Assembly: GCF_036997485.1 (NCBI RefSeq)
Contig: NZ_JAWLPU010000004.1
Location: 1-64,000, forward strand
DNA: 64,000 bases
Source of the DNA: Brachyspira pilosicoli
Lineage (GTDB): Bacteria; Spirochaetota; Brachyspiria; Brachyspirales; Brachyspiraceae
Direction: 5' to 3'
Positions within the stretch are counted from its first letter, which is position 1, and each line of letters starts with the position of its first letter. The notes beneath the pieces were generated by a model, which had not been told where the DNA came from, searched no databases, and worked only from the letters and a program-made list of their open reading frames with translations. A program made the translations under genes and the position numbers. Of the stretch, positions 43,943 through 52,861 are shown piece after piece.

Positions 43943-45043
43943 ATGAAAAGAGCGTATATAATATTTGTAGCAGATTCAAAAGAATATAGAACTAAAAAAA
44001 TCAATATAGACAATATTTTAACAGAACTATCAATGCTATGCGATACTGCAGGTTATGATGTAGCTGATAGGTTTTCTTTTATACAGCAGAAAATAGTAGC
44101 AGGCACTTATATAGGCACGGGTAAGCTTGAATCTTTAAAAGAGAGTGCTATAGCTGACAATGTAGAATATTTTGTTTTTGACAATGAGCTTAGCGGTTCG
44201 CAGGTTAATGCTATAGAAGAAGGCTCTAATATAAAAGCATTAACTAGAACAGAGATTATATTAGAGATATTTGCAATGCGTGCCAAAACACTTACTGCAA
44301 GGATGCAAGTAGAGTTAGCATTTTTGGAGTTTGAATATCCAAGATTAAAGGGTAAGAGAAGCAATTTAAGCCAAGTGAGAGGTGTAATAGGTTTGAGAGG
44401 CGGAGCTGGAGAAAAGCAACTCGAGTACGACAGAAGAAGAGCAAGAGAGAGAATACATAAACTAAAAACTCAATTAAGCAAAGTAGAAAAATCTGCAAGC
44501 ACTGGAAGAAAAGGAAGAGGCTCTACTTTTAGAATAGCTATTGTAGGTTATACAAATGCTGGAAAAAGCACTTTGTTTAATCTTTTATGTAAAGAAGACA
44601 CTTATGTAGAAGATAAACTTTTTGCTACGTTAGACACTCATACAAGAAAGCTTTATTTATCAGATGATGCACCTCTTGAAGTTATTATTAGCGACACTGT
44701 TGGTTTTATAGATAGGCTTCCGCATACTTTAATAGCTTCTTTTAAGTCTACATTGTCTGAAGTGGTAGAGGCTGATTTGCTTTTGCATTTGGTTGATTCT
44801 ACAGATGAATATATTGAAGAGAAACTTATTAATGTTGAAGCTACAATAAAAGAGATAGAAGCTTCAAATATAAAACGTATAATGGTATTTAACAAAGTTG
44901 ATAGCTTAGAAGAAAATCAAAAAAACAAGATACTTACTATGTATGATGATGCAATTTTTATCAGTGCCAAAAACAATATAAATATAGATATACTAAGAGA
45001 AAAAATATTAAAAATAATTTTAGAGTCTTTTAATAATGGTTGA
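43943..45043 (+). CDS. hflX: Ribosome-associated GTPase HflX
   Basis: A 366-residue GTPase that rescues or splits stalled ribosomes. N-terminal HflX domain with GTYIGTGKLESL, a coiled coil with GLRGGAGEKQLEYDRRRARERI (the usual GPGE motif reads GAGE here), and a GTPase domain with GYTNAGKST (P-loop, 202-210), DTVGFIDRLPH and NKVD. RBS AAAGG. Downstream of yqeK in a two-gene unit. Confidence 0.93.
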   Translation: MKRAYIIFVADSKEYRTKKINIDNILTELSMLCDTAGYDVADRFSFIQQKIVAGTYIGTGKLESLKESAIADNVEYFVFDNELSGSQVNAIEEGSNIKALTRTEIILEIFAMRAKTLTARMQVELAFLEFEYPRLKGKRSNLSQVRGVIGLRGGAGEKQLEYDRRRARERIHKLKTQLSKVEKSASTGRKGRGSTFRIAIVGYTNAGKSTLFNLLCKEDTYVEDKLFATLDTHTRKLYLSDDAPLEVIISDTVGFIDRLPHTLIASFKSTLSEVVEADLLLHLVDSTDEYIEEKLINVEATIKEIEASNIKRIMVFNKVDSLEENQKNKILTMYDDAIFISAKNNINIDILREKILKIILESFNNG

Positions 45044-45142
45044 TAATTTATATTTTTAGTATATACTGAAAGCGTAATTTTTTACTAAAAAATAGGGTAT
45101 TATTTTATATGTATACCTATATTTATTTAAAGCTAAGATATT

Positions 45143-45230
45143 TGCACTTTTTGGTTCTTTTTGCGGCTGGAAAAAGAACTGGGGGTGCGTACCCTAAGGG
45201 CACGCTTCGCAGGGTGGCTAGTCCCCGCGA
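45143..45230. repeat. Dispersed structured intergenic element, copy 2
   Basis: TGCACTTTTT (45143-45152) followed by a 9-bp stem GTTCTTTTT / AAAAAGAAC with 8-nt loop (45154-45179), a hairpin GCGTaCCC-taa-GGGcACGC (45187-45205), and GGCACGCTTCGCAG...GGCTAGTCCC (45199-45224), which is the reverse complement of the block at 34543-34567. It occupies most of the gap between hflX and proS. Its end resembles the AGGGTGG core of T-boxes but lacks the rest. Confidence 0.7.
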
Positions 45231-45290
45231 ATAATAAAAAAGAAATTTTTCAATATATCATTAATACAATTTTTTTAAGGAAAACATATT

Positions 45291-47027
45291 ATGCGTTTAT
45301 CGAAATTATTTATGCCAACACTAAAAGAAGCTCCAAGTGATGCTATAATAGCTTCTAATAAATTAATGATAAGAGCAGCACTTGCAAGAAAAATATCTAA
45401 TGGGCTTTATTCTTATTTGCCTTTGGGAGTGAGGGTATTAAATAAAATATCCAACATAATACGCGAAGAGATGGATGCAATAGGTTCTAATGAATGCATA
45501 ATGCCTATACTTGTTTCAAAAGAATTATTAACTCCTTCTGGAAGATGGGAGAGATTTAAAAAAGAATTATTTAGATTAAAAGATAGAAATGATGTTGATA
45601 TGGCAATGGGGCCTACTCATGAAGAGGCATTTACTATTACAGCTCAAAATGAAATACAGTCTTATAAAGATTTGCCTGTTACATTATATCAAATACATAC
45701 AAAATTTAGAGATGAGATTCGTCCAAGATTTGGGGTGATTCGCTCTAAAGAGTTTACAATGAAAGATGCTTATTCATTTCATATTACTAAAGAATGTCTT
45801 GATAAAACTTATAATGATATGAGCGGTGCTTATACAAAAATATTTAAGAGAATGGGGCTTGATACAGTAAGCGTAAAAGCAGATAGCGGTGCAATGGGTG
45901 GAGAAGGAAGCGAAGAGTTTATGGTGTTAAGTGAAGTAGGGGAAGAGACTATTATTTTCTGCTCAAAGTGTGATTATAGGGCTAATGTTGAAAAGGCTAA
46001 TGTAATGGAAGATGAAGAGGCTAAATCTTATACTGATAAAGCATTAGAAGAAGTATATACTCCAGATATAAAAACTATTGAAGATTTAGAAAAGTTCTTT
46101 AATACTTCTTCAAAGAATTTCATTAAAAGTATAATATACAAAACAGAAGAAGATGAAGTAATATTGGTTGCAATTAGAGGTGATTTAGAGATAAACGAAA
46201 CAAAACTTTCAAATGCTTTGGGTGGACTTGATATAGAACTTGCTTCTGAGGATATTATAAAAGAAGTTACAGGGGCGAGGGTTGGTTTTGCTTCTCCTGT
46301 TGGATTAAAGAAAAAGATAAGAATATTTGCAGATAAGTCTATAAAAACAGTAGCTGATGCAATAGTAGGCGGAAACAAAGATGACACTCATATAAAAAAT
46401 GTTAATATAAACAGAGATTTTAATGTAGATGTATGGGGAGATTTTAGGGTTGCAAAAGAGGGCGATAGATGTCCAGAATGCGGTGAGAAGTTGTATCAGA
46501 AGAAAGGTTTAGAGCTTGGACATATATTTAAGCTTGGAGATAAATATACTCAGGCATTTAATTTTACTGTATTAGATGAAAACAATAAAGCAATTACACC
46601 TATAATGGGTTGCTATGGTATTGGGGTTAATAGGGCTTTAGCTTCTGTAATAGAACAGAATTATGATGATAAGGGTATAATATTTCCTATAAGTGTTGCT
46701 CCTTACGAGGCTATAGTTGTTGCAATAGACAAAGAAACTGAAAACTCATTCAAAAAAGCAGAAGAGATATATAATGCTTTAAGTTCTGTTGGTATTGAAA
46801 CTATGTTCGATGATAGAAAAGAGAGACTTGGTGTTAAACTTAATGATTGTGATTTGATTGGTGTGCCTATGAGAATAATAGTAGGTAAAAAATCTCTTGA
46901 GCGTGGTGTTGTTGAGTTTAAGTTAAGAAGAGATTCTGAGAGTGTTGAAGTTAAAGTTGAAGAGATAGTTGAATATGTAAAAACAAAAAAGAAAGAATTA
47001 TTTGATGAGATAAACTCTAAATTATAA
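45291..47027 (+). CDS. proS: Prolyl-tRNA synthetase (bacterial type)
   Basis: A 578-residue class II aminoacyl-tRNA synthetase. Motif 1 region GLYSYLPLGVRVLNKI, motif 2 TKFRDEIRPRFGVIRSKEFTMKDAYSF (two adjacent parts), an inserted editing domain (about 230-390), motif 3 GCYGIGVNRALASVIEQ, and a C-terminal anticodon-binding domain. A CxxC pair (CSKC, CPEC) flanks the insertion and may bind zinc. RBS AAGGAAA. GNAT gene follows 15 bp downstream. Confidence 0.96.
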   Translation: MRLSKLFMPTLKEAPSDAIIASNKLMIRAALARKISNGLYSYLPLGVRVLNKISNIIREEMDAIGSNECIMPILVSKELLTPSGRWERFKKELFRLKDRNDVDMAMGPTHEEAFTITAQNEIQSYKDLPVTLYQIHTKFRDEIRPRFGVIRSKEFTMKDAYSFHITKECLDKTYNDMSGAYTKIFKRMGLDTVSVKADSGAMGGEGSEEFMVLSEVGEETIIFCSKCDYRANVEKANVMEDEEAKSYTDKALEEVYTPDIKTIEDLEKFFNTSSKNFIKSIIYKTEEDEVILVAIRGDLEINETKLSNALGGLDIELASEDIIKEVTGARVGFASPVGLKKKIRIFADKSIKTVADAIVGGNKDDTHIKNVNINRDFNVDVWGDFRVAKEGDRCPECGEKLYQKKGLELGHIFKLGDKYTQAFNFTVLDENNKAITPIMGCYGIGVNRALASVIEQNYDDKGIIFPISVAPYEAIVVAIDKETENSFKKAEEIYNALSSVGIETMFDDRKERLGVKLNDCDLIGVPMRIIVGKKSLERGVVEFKLRRDSESVEVKVEEIVEYVKTKKKELFDEINSKL

Positions 47028-47042
47028 TAAGCATTTTTTAGT

Positions 47043-47474
47043 ATGATAGAGCTTATAGATAATATTGATGATGATGTAATTGAAAATATTTTTTTTATAT
47101 CATCAAAAAGCGAATATATTACTTTATCTAAAAATTATATAAAAGAATATATAGAAGATAAAAATCATAAAGTAGTTATAATAAGAGATAATGAAAAAAT
47201 AGTAGGGTTTATCATATATTTTTTGCTTTCCCCAGAAATAGATATCTTATTTATAGCAACATATCCTAATAATAAAGGGTATGGCAATAAATTATTATCA
47301 TATTTATTTGATGATGCTAAAAAAAATAATGCAGATAGTATAAAATTAGATTTGCATGAGAATAACATAGATGCAAAAGAATTTTATATAAAAAATGGTT
47401 TTAAATGTATAGGCATTAGAAAAAAATACTATAATAATGCATATAACGCTTTAATTATGGAGAAAACATTATAA
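47043..47474 (+). CDS. GNAT-family N-acetyltransferase
   Basis: A 143-residue protein with the GNAT core: KIVGFIIYFLLSPEIDILFI strands, the acetyl-CoA loop YPNNKGYGNKLLSYLFDDAKK, and the LDLHENNIDAKEFYIKNGFKCIG block typical of RimI-like enzymes. The substrate (ribosomal protein or small amine) is not predictable. Downstream of proS, probably in its operon; weak ribosome-binding site. Ends 8 bp from the convergent permease gene. Confidence 0.85.
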   Translation: MIELIDNIDDDVIENIFFISSKSEYITLSKNYIKEYIEDKNHKVVIIRDNEKIVGFIIYFLLSPEIDILFIATYPNNKGYGNKLLSYLFDDAKKNNADSIKLDLHENNIDAKEFYIKNGFKCIGIRKKYYNNAYNALIMEKTL

Positions 47475-47482
47475 TAAGCAAA

Positions 47483-48553
47483 TTAATAGAATTTTTTAAA
47501 TGCTAAGAAACAAAGTCCAGCAAATATAATATTGGGCATCCAAGCAGCTATAAATGGATTCATATTTCCGCCGTCTCCCAAAGAACGAAACATCATAAGT
47601 ATAGAATAATATAATAAAGCAACCATTATAACCATTACTAAACTTACAACCAATACACTTTGAGTAGAAAATTTTGAAAATAATGAAGCAAGTAAAACAA
47701 TAATAAATCCAGAGAAACAATATGATATTCTATAATGAAAATCTGTTTCAAGAGTGTTAGTATTTAAATTTACTTCTTTTCTTAATTTAATCCAATGCAT
47801 CTCTTCAGTTAAACTCATAGAATCTAATAAAGGTCTATTCATGAAATGTTCAGGTCTTTCAAGTACATCAAGCTGGTAATTAGTTATTTCTCTTACAGAT
47901 ATGTTTTTTTCATCACTAAACTCAGCTAATATACCTGTTTCGGCATACCATTTTCTTTCTTTATCATTCCATCTCACGCTTGGTGATGATATTCTCATAG
48001 CTATAGCACCGTCTTCTTTTAATTTTACAATAATAGTATTTGTAAGATAATTGTCATTAAAATTAAAGTTTTCTATAAAATATATATAATTATTAGCTCC
48101 AAATATATTTAATGCTCCTGTATATTCTCCCTTTTTATTTCCTCGTCCCAAATCATTAGCCTCAAAAGATATTTTATTCATAGGAGCAGCTACAAATTGC
48201 CAAAAACCAATAAGTCCTAAGCATAATGCTATTACTATAATAAATATTGGTGAAGAAAACTTAAATAAACTTATACCAGAGTTTTGTACAGCTAACATCT
48301 CTTTGTTTTTTACAAAAGTACCAAGAACATAAGTAGATGAAAACATTAAAGCTATTGGAAATAAATAATATAAATTATGCGGGGTCCTTGCTAAATGGTA
48401 TATAATGAAGTATTTCATATTTTCTGGGTGTTCTGTGTAGTAAGATAATTTACTGCTTAAATCTGCTATAGTTACTAATATGACAAATAGTATTAGAGAG
48501 CCTATAAACATAGATAAAAATTCTTTTAATAAGTATGAGTTAAGTTTCTTCAT
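47483..48553 (-). CDS. LptF/LptG (YjgP/YjgQ) family permease
   Basis: A 356-residue inner-membrane protein with three N-terminal helices, a periplasmic beta-jellyroll-like region (about 130-265, including NYIYFIENFN and WYAETGILAEF) and three C-terminal helices, the LptF/G plan. Motifs RTPHNLYYLFPIALMFSSTY and FVKNKEMLAVQNSGIS match the family. LptF/G with LptB2 extract lipopolysaccharide; Brachyspira makes lipooligosaccharide, so that role is reasonable. Only one of the usual two permeases is here. 9 bp after the DUF2225 gene. Confidence 0.85.
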   Translation of the reverse strand: MKKLNSYLLKEFLSMFIGSLILFVILVTIADLSSKLSYYTEHPENMKYFIIYHLARTPHNLYYLFPIALMFSSTYVLGTFVKNKEMLAVQNSGISLFKFSSPIFIIVIALCLGLIGFWQFVAAPMNKISFEANDLGRGNKKGEYTGALNIFGANNYIYFIENFNFNDNYLTNTIIVKLKEDGAIAMRISSPSVRWNDKERKWYAETGILAEFSDEKNISVREITNYQLDVLERPEHFMNRPLLDSMSLTEEMHWIKLRKEVNLNTNTLETDFHYRISYCFSGFIIVLLASLFSKFSTQSVLVVSLVMVIMVALLYYSILMMFRSLGDGGNMNPFIAAWMPNIIFAGLCFLAFKKFY

Positions 48554-48562
48554 TTGAGTAAA

Positions 48563-49441
48563 TTAATCCGCATTTATTCCATAGTTTTCATTTAAATAAG
48601 TTAATTCTTCGCTTATACGGGTATGTAATTCTTTTAATTTTTCAAGCAATGCAGAAGGTTTTGATTTGCTGCTTTTACCAGAACCGAAGATTTTACTGAT
48701 TTTTCTTTTAGCTTGAACTAATGTTCTTGCTTTGACATTAGGGTCTGGAATGAATTTAGCTGCATCTGTACCAAGTAAAGCCCCCATATAAAGCATTCCC
48801 TCATATCCAAAATTATTATCTATATCAGGACCAAAACTTTTTAATTTATCAAAACTTTCTTTACCATTTTGCATATATTCTATAGCTTCAGTATAAAATT
48901 CACTTGCTTTATATTGAAAGAATGGTATTAATTTATCATAATTATCATTCGGATAAATATTAGCCAAATCTTCTAAAGTCCAGCTTAGTCTTAAAGAACA
49001 TAAAGCTTTTTTAAGAGTAGGGGCAGAATCTTTTGTATGATAACGATATCCATCTAATGCTAAAAAATAACTAGCAGCCCCAGAAATTAAATCTCTATTT
49101 TTTTTAAAATCTAAATCTATGCCAAAAAACTCTCGTACATATTTTGACCTTTGTTCATAACTATCAAGAGCCTCATTAATTTTTTTATTATCAATCAAAC
49201 TAAATTCATCTTGAAAAGCAGCATATAAACAATGCGGACAAACAGCTACAACATATATAAGAGGGTACACAGCTCCATATTTCTTGCTTTTTTCATAAGT
49301 TCTTCTTAAATCATCTCTTAAATTTCCTGCAATTAACCTTCCGCCTCCAGTGAGAAGCATCTCATGATAGAACTCTTTATTGCATACAGGGCAAGTTCTT
49401 GGATTTTTTTCAAAGTATGATATTTTTAATTCTTCAGACAT
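48563..49441 (-). CDS. DUF2225 protein with CxxC motifs
   Basis: A 292-residue soluble protein. CPVCNKEF (near residue 18) and CPHC (near 69) form a likely zinc site, followed by YAAFQDEF, a DUF2225 hallmark, and a helical, TPR-like C-terminal part (ALDGYRYHTKDS, ASEFYTEAIEYMQNGKESFD). Biochemical role unknown. RBS AGGAA region precedes ATG. Cotranscribed with the LptF/G-type permease. A CCGATAA motif lies 50 bp upstream (49491-49498). Confidence 0.85.
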   Translation of the reverse strand: MSEELKISYFEKNPRTCPVCNKEFYHEMLLTGGGRLIAGNLRDDLRRTYEKSKKYGAVYPLIYVVAVCPHCLYAAFQDEFSLIDNKKINEALDSYEQRSKYVREFFGIDLDFKKNRDLISGAASYFLALDGYRYHTKDSAPTLKKALCSLRLSWTLEDLANIYPNDNYDKLIPFFQYKASEFYTEAIEYMQNGKESFDKLKSFGPDIDNNFGYEGMLYMGALLGTDAAKFIPDPNVKARTLVQAKRKISKIFGSGKSSKSKPSALLEKLKELHTRISEELTYLNENYGINAD

Positions 49442-49490
49442 AAAAATTCCTATTTATATAACTTTATAAACACTTCAAATGTTAAATTAA

Positions 49491-49498
49491 TTATCGGT
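49491..49498 (-). promoter_or_regulatory. CCGATAA (sigma-28-like -10) motif upstream of DUF2225 gene
   Basis: Minus strand ACCGATAA, 50 bp before the start codon and in the same orientation as the gene. No convincing -35 at the expected distance. Confidence 0.3.
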
Positions 49499-49504
49499 TT
49501 ATTT

Positions 49505-50638
49505 TTATTTTTCAATATCACTTATATTAAGTTTACTTATCCTAAGCTCTTTAAATAGAGTGTTGTAATATGCTATATAAAACTCAGGATATCTTGCCGC
49601 ATTAATTCTAACTTCCCCAACACTTTTACCAAGAATTGATAAATCTATAATCTGATTATCTATATATATGTATTTGTTTCCATCTTCTTTTGTATATAAT
49701 ACCACAGGCTGCGATGCATAATCTAAAGCAGAGTCAAATGATATAATATTTTGGTCTTCTGTTGCTATTATTCCATCTGTGAAAACTCCATCATAGAACT
49801 TCTTATATTTTATTTCTTTTATATTATCTTTAGTATTATATATAATATTAAATCTGTTATGTGACTCATGCTCTACAGTATATTGATTTACATTATTTAA
49901 TATGGGGTTATTATCAAAAAAAGTAAAAGAGGTATTAGTTTTTCTTGAAGCATAAAATATATTTCCTGTAGAATATTCTTTCATATATACAGCATATCCG
50001 TCATTTTCTGCTACTGGGTATATTTGTTCTATTATTTTGTTTGTATATACTAAATCTGAAAAGAAATTATCTCTATAAAATCTTGATATAGATAATATAC
50101 CTTTACTGTCTATGAAAAATAATATAGGGGAATTAAATGTAGAAACTACTAATTTCAAATCTATAATTTTTCTGTTATTTCTTAAATCCATAGCATAATT
50201 ATTAAATGTACCAGAATTATTATTTGCATACCATATTCTATTACTTTTTAAATATGATATATGCATATTATCAGAATTGCTTGCTATGCTTATTAAGCTT
50301 CCTAATTCTCTGTTTTTATCCAGTATTTCTCTTTTGAAATTTCCATCTTTTCCAAACACATAAACAGGAGAGTTAATTGTATTGTCATAATAAGCTATAT
50401 GCAAATTATTGTTTGGGTCTATTAATAATTCGCTGATATAAGGTGTATTATTTAAAGATGCTACCGACCAAGTTGAAATGGATTCAAAACTGCTTATTCT
50501 ATAATAATGTTTTGATAATGGCGGAGCATCTTTATTAATATCTTTTTCATATTGAGCGTTTATATTCGAACAGAAAATAATAATAGCTATTAATATTAAA
50601 AAGATTTTATTTCTTTTTAGTTTTTTTAGTATTCTCAT
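49505..50638 (-). CDS. Exported protein, probably beta-propeller-like
   Basis: A 377-residue protein with a signal peptide (RNKIFLILIAIIIFCSNINA) and repeated blade-like segments: D-x-N-N-x-LHIAYYDN, SNSDNMHISYLKSNRIWYAN, SPILFFIDSKGILSISRF, PEFYIAYYNT. The recurrent pattern 'observation ... HIAYY / FYIAYY' suggests a six- or seven-bladed propeller. Function unknown. It begins inside the end of the GlmU-like gene (32-bp overlap, different frame), with no separate ribosome-binding site, so translation is probably coupled. Confidence 0.7.
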   Translation of the reverse strand: MRILKKLKRNKIFLILIAIIIFCSNINAQYEKDINKDAPPLSKHYYRISSFESISTWSVASLNNTPYISELLIDPNNNLHIAYYDNTINSPVYVFGKDGNFKREILDKNRELGSLISIASNSDNMHISYLKSNRIWYANNNSGTFNNYAMDLRNNRKIIDLKLVVSTFNSPILFFIDSKGILSISRFYRDNFFSDLVYTNKIIEQIYPVAENDGYAVYMKEYSTGNIFYASRKTNTSFTFFDNNPILNNVNQYTVEHESHNRFNIIYNTKDNIKEIKYKKFYDGVFTDGIIATEDQNIISFDSALDYASQPVVLYTKEDGNKYIYIDNQIIDLSILGKSVGEVRINAARYPEFYIAYYNTLFKELRISKLNISDIEK

Positions 50639-52163
50639 CTTTTAATTTTATAACAGATTCTATACCTTCCTCTTTTGGTCTTATAAATCTGCACTTAATA
50701 ATTTTTCCATTTTCATCAAGAACAGCTTTTATATGAGAGTAGTAGAATATACAATGTTCTATATAAGCATTATCATCTACAACAGAGCCGTATATGTAAC
50801 TTACTCCTTTAATAAGTACATTTTTACCTATGCTAAGCGGATGTTTATCGCTTCCAGTAACATTAACACCTCTCTCTAATATAGTGTTTTCGCCAATATA
50901 TACATTTCCTCTTATTTGATTGCCTGCATATATATGCACATTATTTGAAAGAGTCATTTTTTGATTATCCAAACAAGATATTAATGCATTATCTCCTATA
51001 TAAGTATGCTCTCCAAGCTCAATATTACCTTCAAGTTTTGCGCCATGGTCTATATAAACGCCATAATTAATTTTTACACCCTTACCAATATAAGCCCCTT
51101 TTCCTACATATATATCAAGAGGCTTTTCATCTTTATCAATTTCTAATATCTGCTCAACTACACTGTCATCAATAAAGAAATCTTCTCCGTCATATATTGT
51201 AATAATGTTTTTTAATTTATTGTAAACATTATTTCTTGCAATGGATTCCATTTCTTTAAGCACAGTTTTATCATTAAAGCCTAAAACAACTCTGTTGTCT
51301 TTTGGCATATATGTTGATATTGATAAATTATTATTAACAAACATCTCTATTAAGTCTGTTAGATAAAGTTCATTTTGAGCATTATTTGCTTTTAATTCTT
51401 TTATCAAATTTAAAAGAGGCTCAATTTTAAAACCATATATACCAGCAACATATTCATGCATATTGTCTAAAAGCTCATCTTTTCCGTACTCGAATTTTTC
51501 ATCTTTATAAGCCTTTACTAAATCTTCATCATCTTTAAGAGCAAGTATATCTTTATATTCTATTACACCCATTACCTGACCCTTGCTTCCTTCTCTGTAT
51601 TGGCTTTTTTTATGGTCTTTAGTTAATCCTCTTGTTCTTAATACTCTTCCATAATAGTTTCCGCCCTTAGGACCATCGTACATAGCAGTCATTAATATCA
51701 TGTCTGTTTTAGCTTTCATAAACTCATCATGAAACTCTTTCATAGTATTAGAGTCTATTAGTCCCATATCAGCATATATAACATAACAATATTTAATATT
51801 TTTTAAATCGCTCTTTTCAAGACCTACCTTTACCGCATGTCCAGTACCTAATTGTTTTTCTTGATAAGCAAAATTAGTATTAGCCTGTTTTCCAACAGCA
51901 TTAGCTACTTCCAAAGCTTTTATTCCAACAACTATAGTAATATTGCTTTTGTTTATACCATTTTTTACAGCAAGTCTTACTCTCTCTATGCTTGGAACTC
52001 CCCAAATAGTATGAAGCATTTTTGATGTTGAGCTCCTTATTCTTTTACCATGCCCTGCTGCTAATATTATTACTAAACTATCGTTTTTAGAGAATTTAGA
52101 TGATAATTGCTCTAAGCTTTCTTCTATATTTTTTATATTATTCTCTTCTTCTTTTTTTATCAT
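50607..52163 (-). CDS. GlmU-like nucleotidyltransferase with left-handed beta-helix, altered active-site motifs
   Basis: A 518-residue protein: N-terminal sugar-nucleotidyltransferase domain (28-300) with LAAGHGKRIRSSTSKMLHTI and EKQLGTGHAVK, then a hexapeptide-repeat beta-helix (345-480). It is longer than GlmU (about 455). Family signatures are changed: YADMGLID where GlmU has YGDxPLI, and EYVAGIYGF where GlmU has ExNxGIY (the Asn contacts GlcNAc). The acetyltransferase helix lacks the usual RPG / KNS / NHLxYIGD blocks. It may therefore be a GlmU paralog with another sugar substrate, or a single-function uridylyltransferase. RBS AGGAG. Confidence 0.8.
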   Translation of the reverse strand: MIKKEEENNIKNIEESLEQLSSKFSKNDSLVIILAAGHGKRIRSSTSKMLHTIWGVPSIERVRLAVKNGINKSNITIVVGIKALEVANAVGKQANTNFAYQEKQLGTGHAVKVGLEKSDLKNIKYCYVIYADMGLIDSNTMKEFHDEFMKAKTDMILMTAMYDGPKGGNYYGRVLRTRGLTKDHKKSQYREGSKGQVMGVIEYKDILALKDDEDLVKAYKDEKFEYGKDELLDNMHEYVAGIYGFKIEPLLNLIKELKANNAQNELYLTDLIEMFVNNNLSISTYMPKDNRVVLGFNDKTVLKEMESIARNNVYNKLKNIITIYDGEDFFIDDSVVEQILEIDKDEKPLDIYVGKGAYIGKGVKINYGVYIDHGAKLEGNIELGEHTYIGDNALISCLDNQKMTLSNNVHIYAGNQIRGNVYIGENTILERGVNVTGSDKHPLSIGKNVLIKGVSYIYGSVVDDNAYIEHCIFYYSHIKAVLDENGKIIKCRFIRPKEEGIESVIKLKDENTKKTKKK

Positions 52164-52197
52164 AAACTAACTCCTATTTTTTATAGTTTATTTATTT

Positions 52198-52716
52198 TTA
52201 CTTTTTATCTATTTTCTCAAATACGGCCTTTTTTATAGTTTTATTATTATAATTTTGTATATTAGATAATTTTTCTTTATTATTATTTAGTTTTTCTTTA
52301 TCTAATTTTTCTTTTGCATTTAAAATGTCTTCTAAGCTATTTCTTTTATAATTATTAGGAAGATATGTGTTTTTAGAATCTAAGGATAATTTATTTGTTT
52401 TAGCATTATTAAATGTTTCATCATCGTTTAACCATTTTTGCAATACTTTTGCTACAGATTGCGAGAGAGTATCTAATTTTTGTTTTGCTCTTATATTTCC
52501 GCCAAGATTTGAATCTTCTTTGAGTATAAACTTATATAATTGAATAGCTTTTATAAAATTTTTACTTTCAAAGTTATAATAGTCAGCAATTTTTTCTATT
52601 CCGCCAAAATATGAAGCTGTAAGATAACATCTATACGCTTCTTCTATTTTTCTTTCATTAAAAAGTTCATTACCTTTTCTAATTAAGGCGCTTTTAGTTT
52701 TATCATCTATACTCAT
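52198..52716 (-). CDS. Small TPR-like hypothetical protein
   Basis: A 172-residue soluble protein. Residues about 5-70 form helical pairs of TPR type (RKGNELFNERKIEEAYRCYL, then FIKAIQLYKFILKED); the C-terminal half is Lys/Asn-rich, probably disordered. No known function. It is upstream of the GlmU-like gene by 34 bp on the same strand, so likely first in that unit. Weak ribosome-binding site. Confidence 0.7.
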   Translation of the reverse strand: MSIDDKTKSALIRKGNELFNERKIEEAYRCYLTASYFGGIEKIADYYNFESKNFIKAIQLYKFILKEDSNLGGNIRAKQKLDTLSQSVAKVLQKWLNDDETFNNAKTNKLSLDSKNTYLPNNYKRNSLEDILNAKEKLDKEKLNNNKEKLSNIQNYNNKTIKKAVFEKIDKK

Positions 52717-52861
52717 ATTGTCTACAATTATATATCAATAATATTAAAGTTCAAGTATAATTTGTTCTATAATACAAGAAAATATTATTTATACGTATAC
52801 ACTTGCTTATTTGTGCTTTTATATTAAAATGCTATTAATAATAATATTGGAGTTTTCGTAT

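Noticed and set aside
45199-45230. AGGGTGG...CCCCGCG before proS as a T-box riboswitch
   Set aside because: Only the short antiterminator-like core fits; no stem I or specifier loop is present, and a related block occurs after recR, so it belongs to a dispersed element.
52720-52861. SAM or cobalamin riboswitch before metH
   Set aside because: The leader is about 145 bp of AT-rich sequence without the conserved cores or stems of either class.
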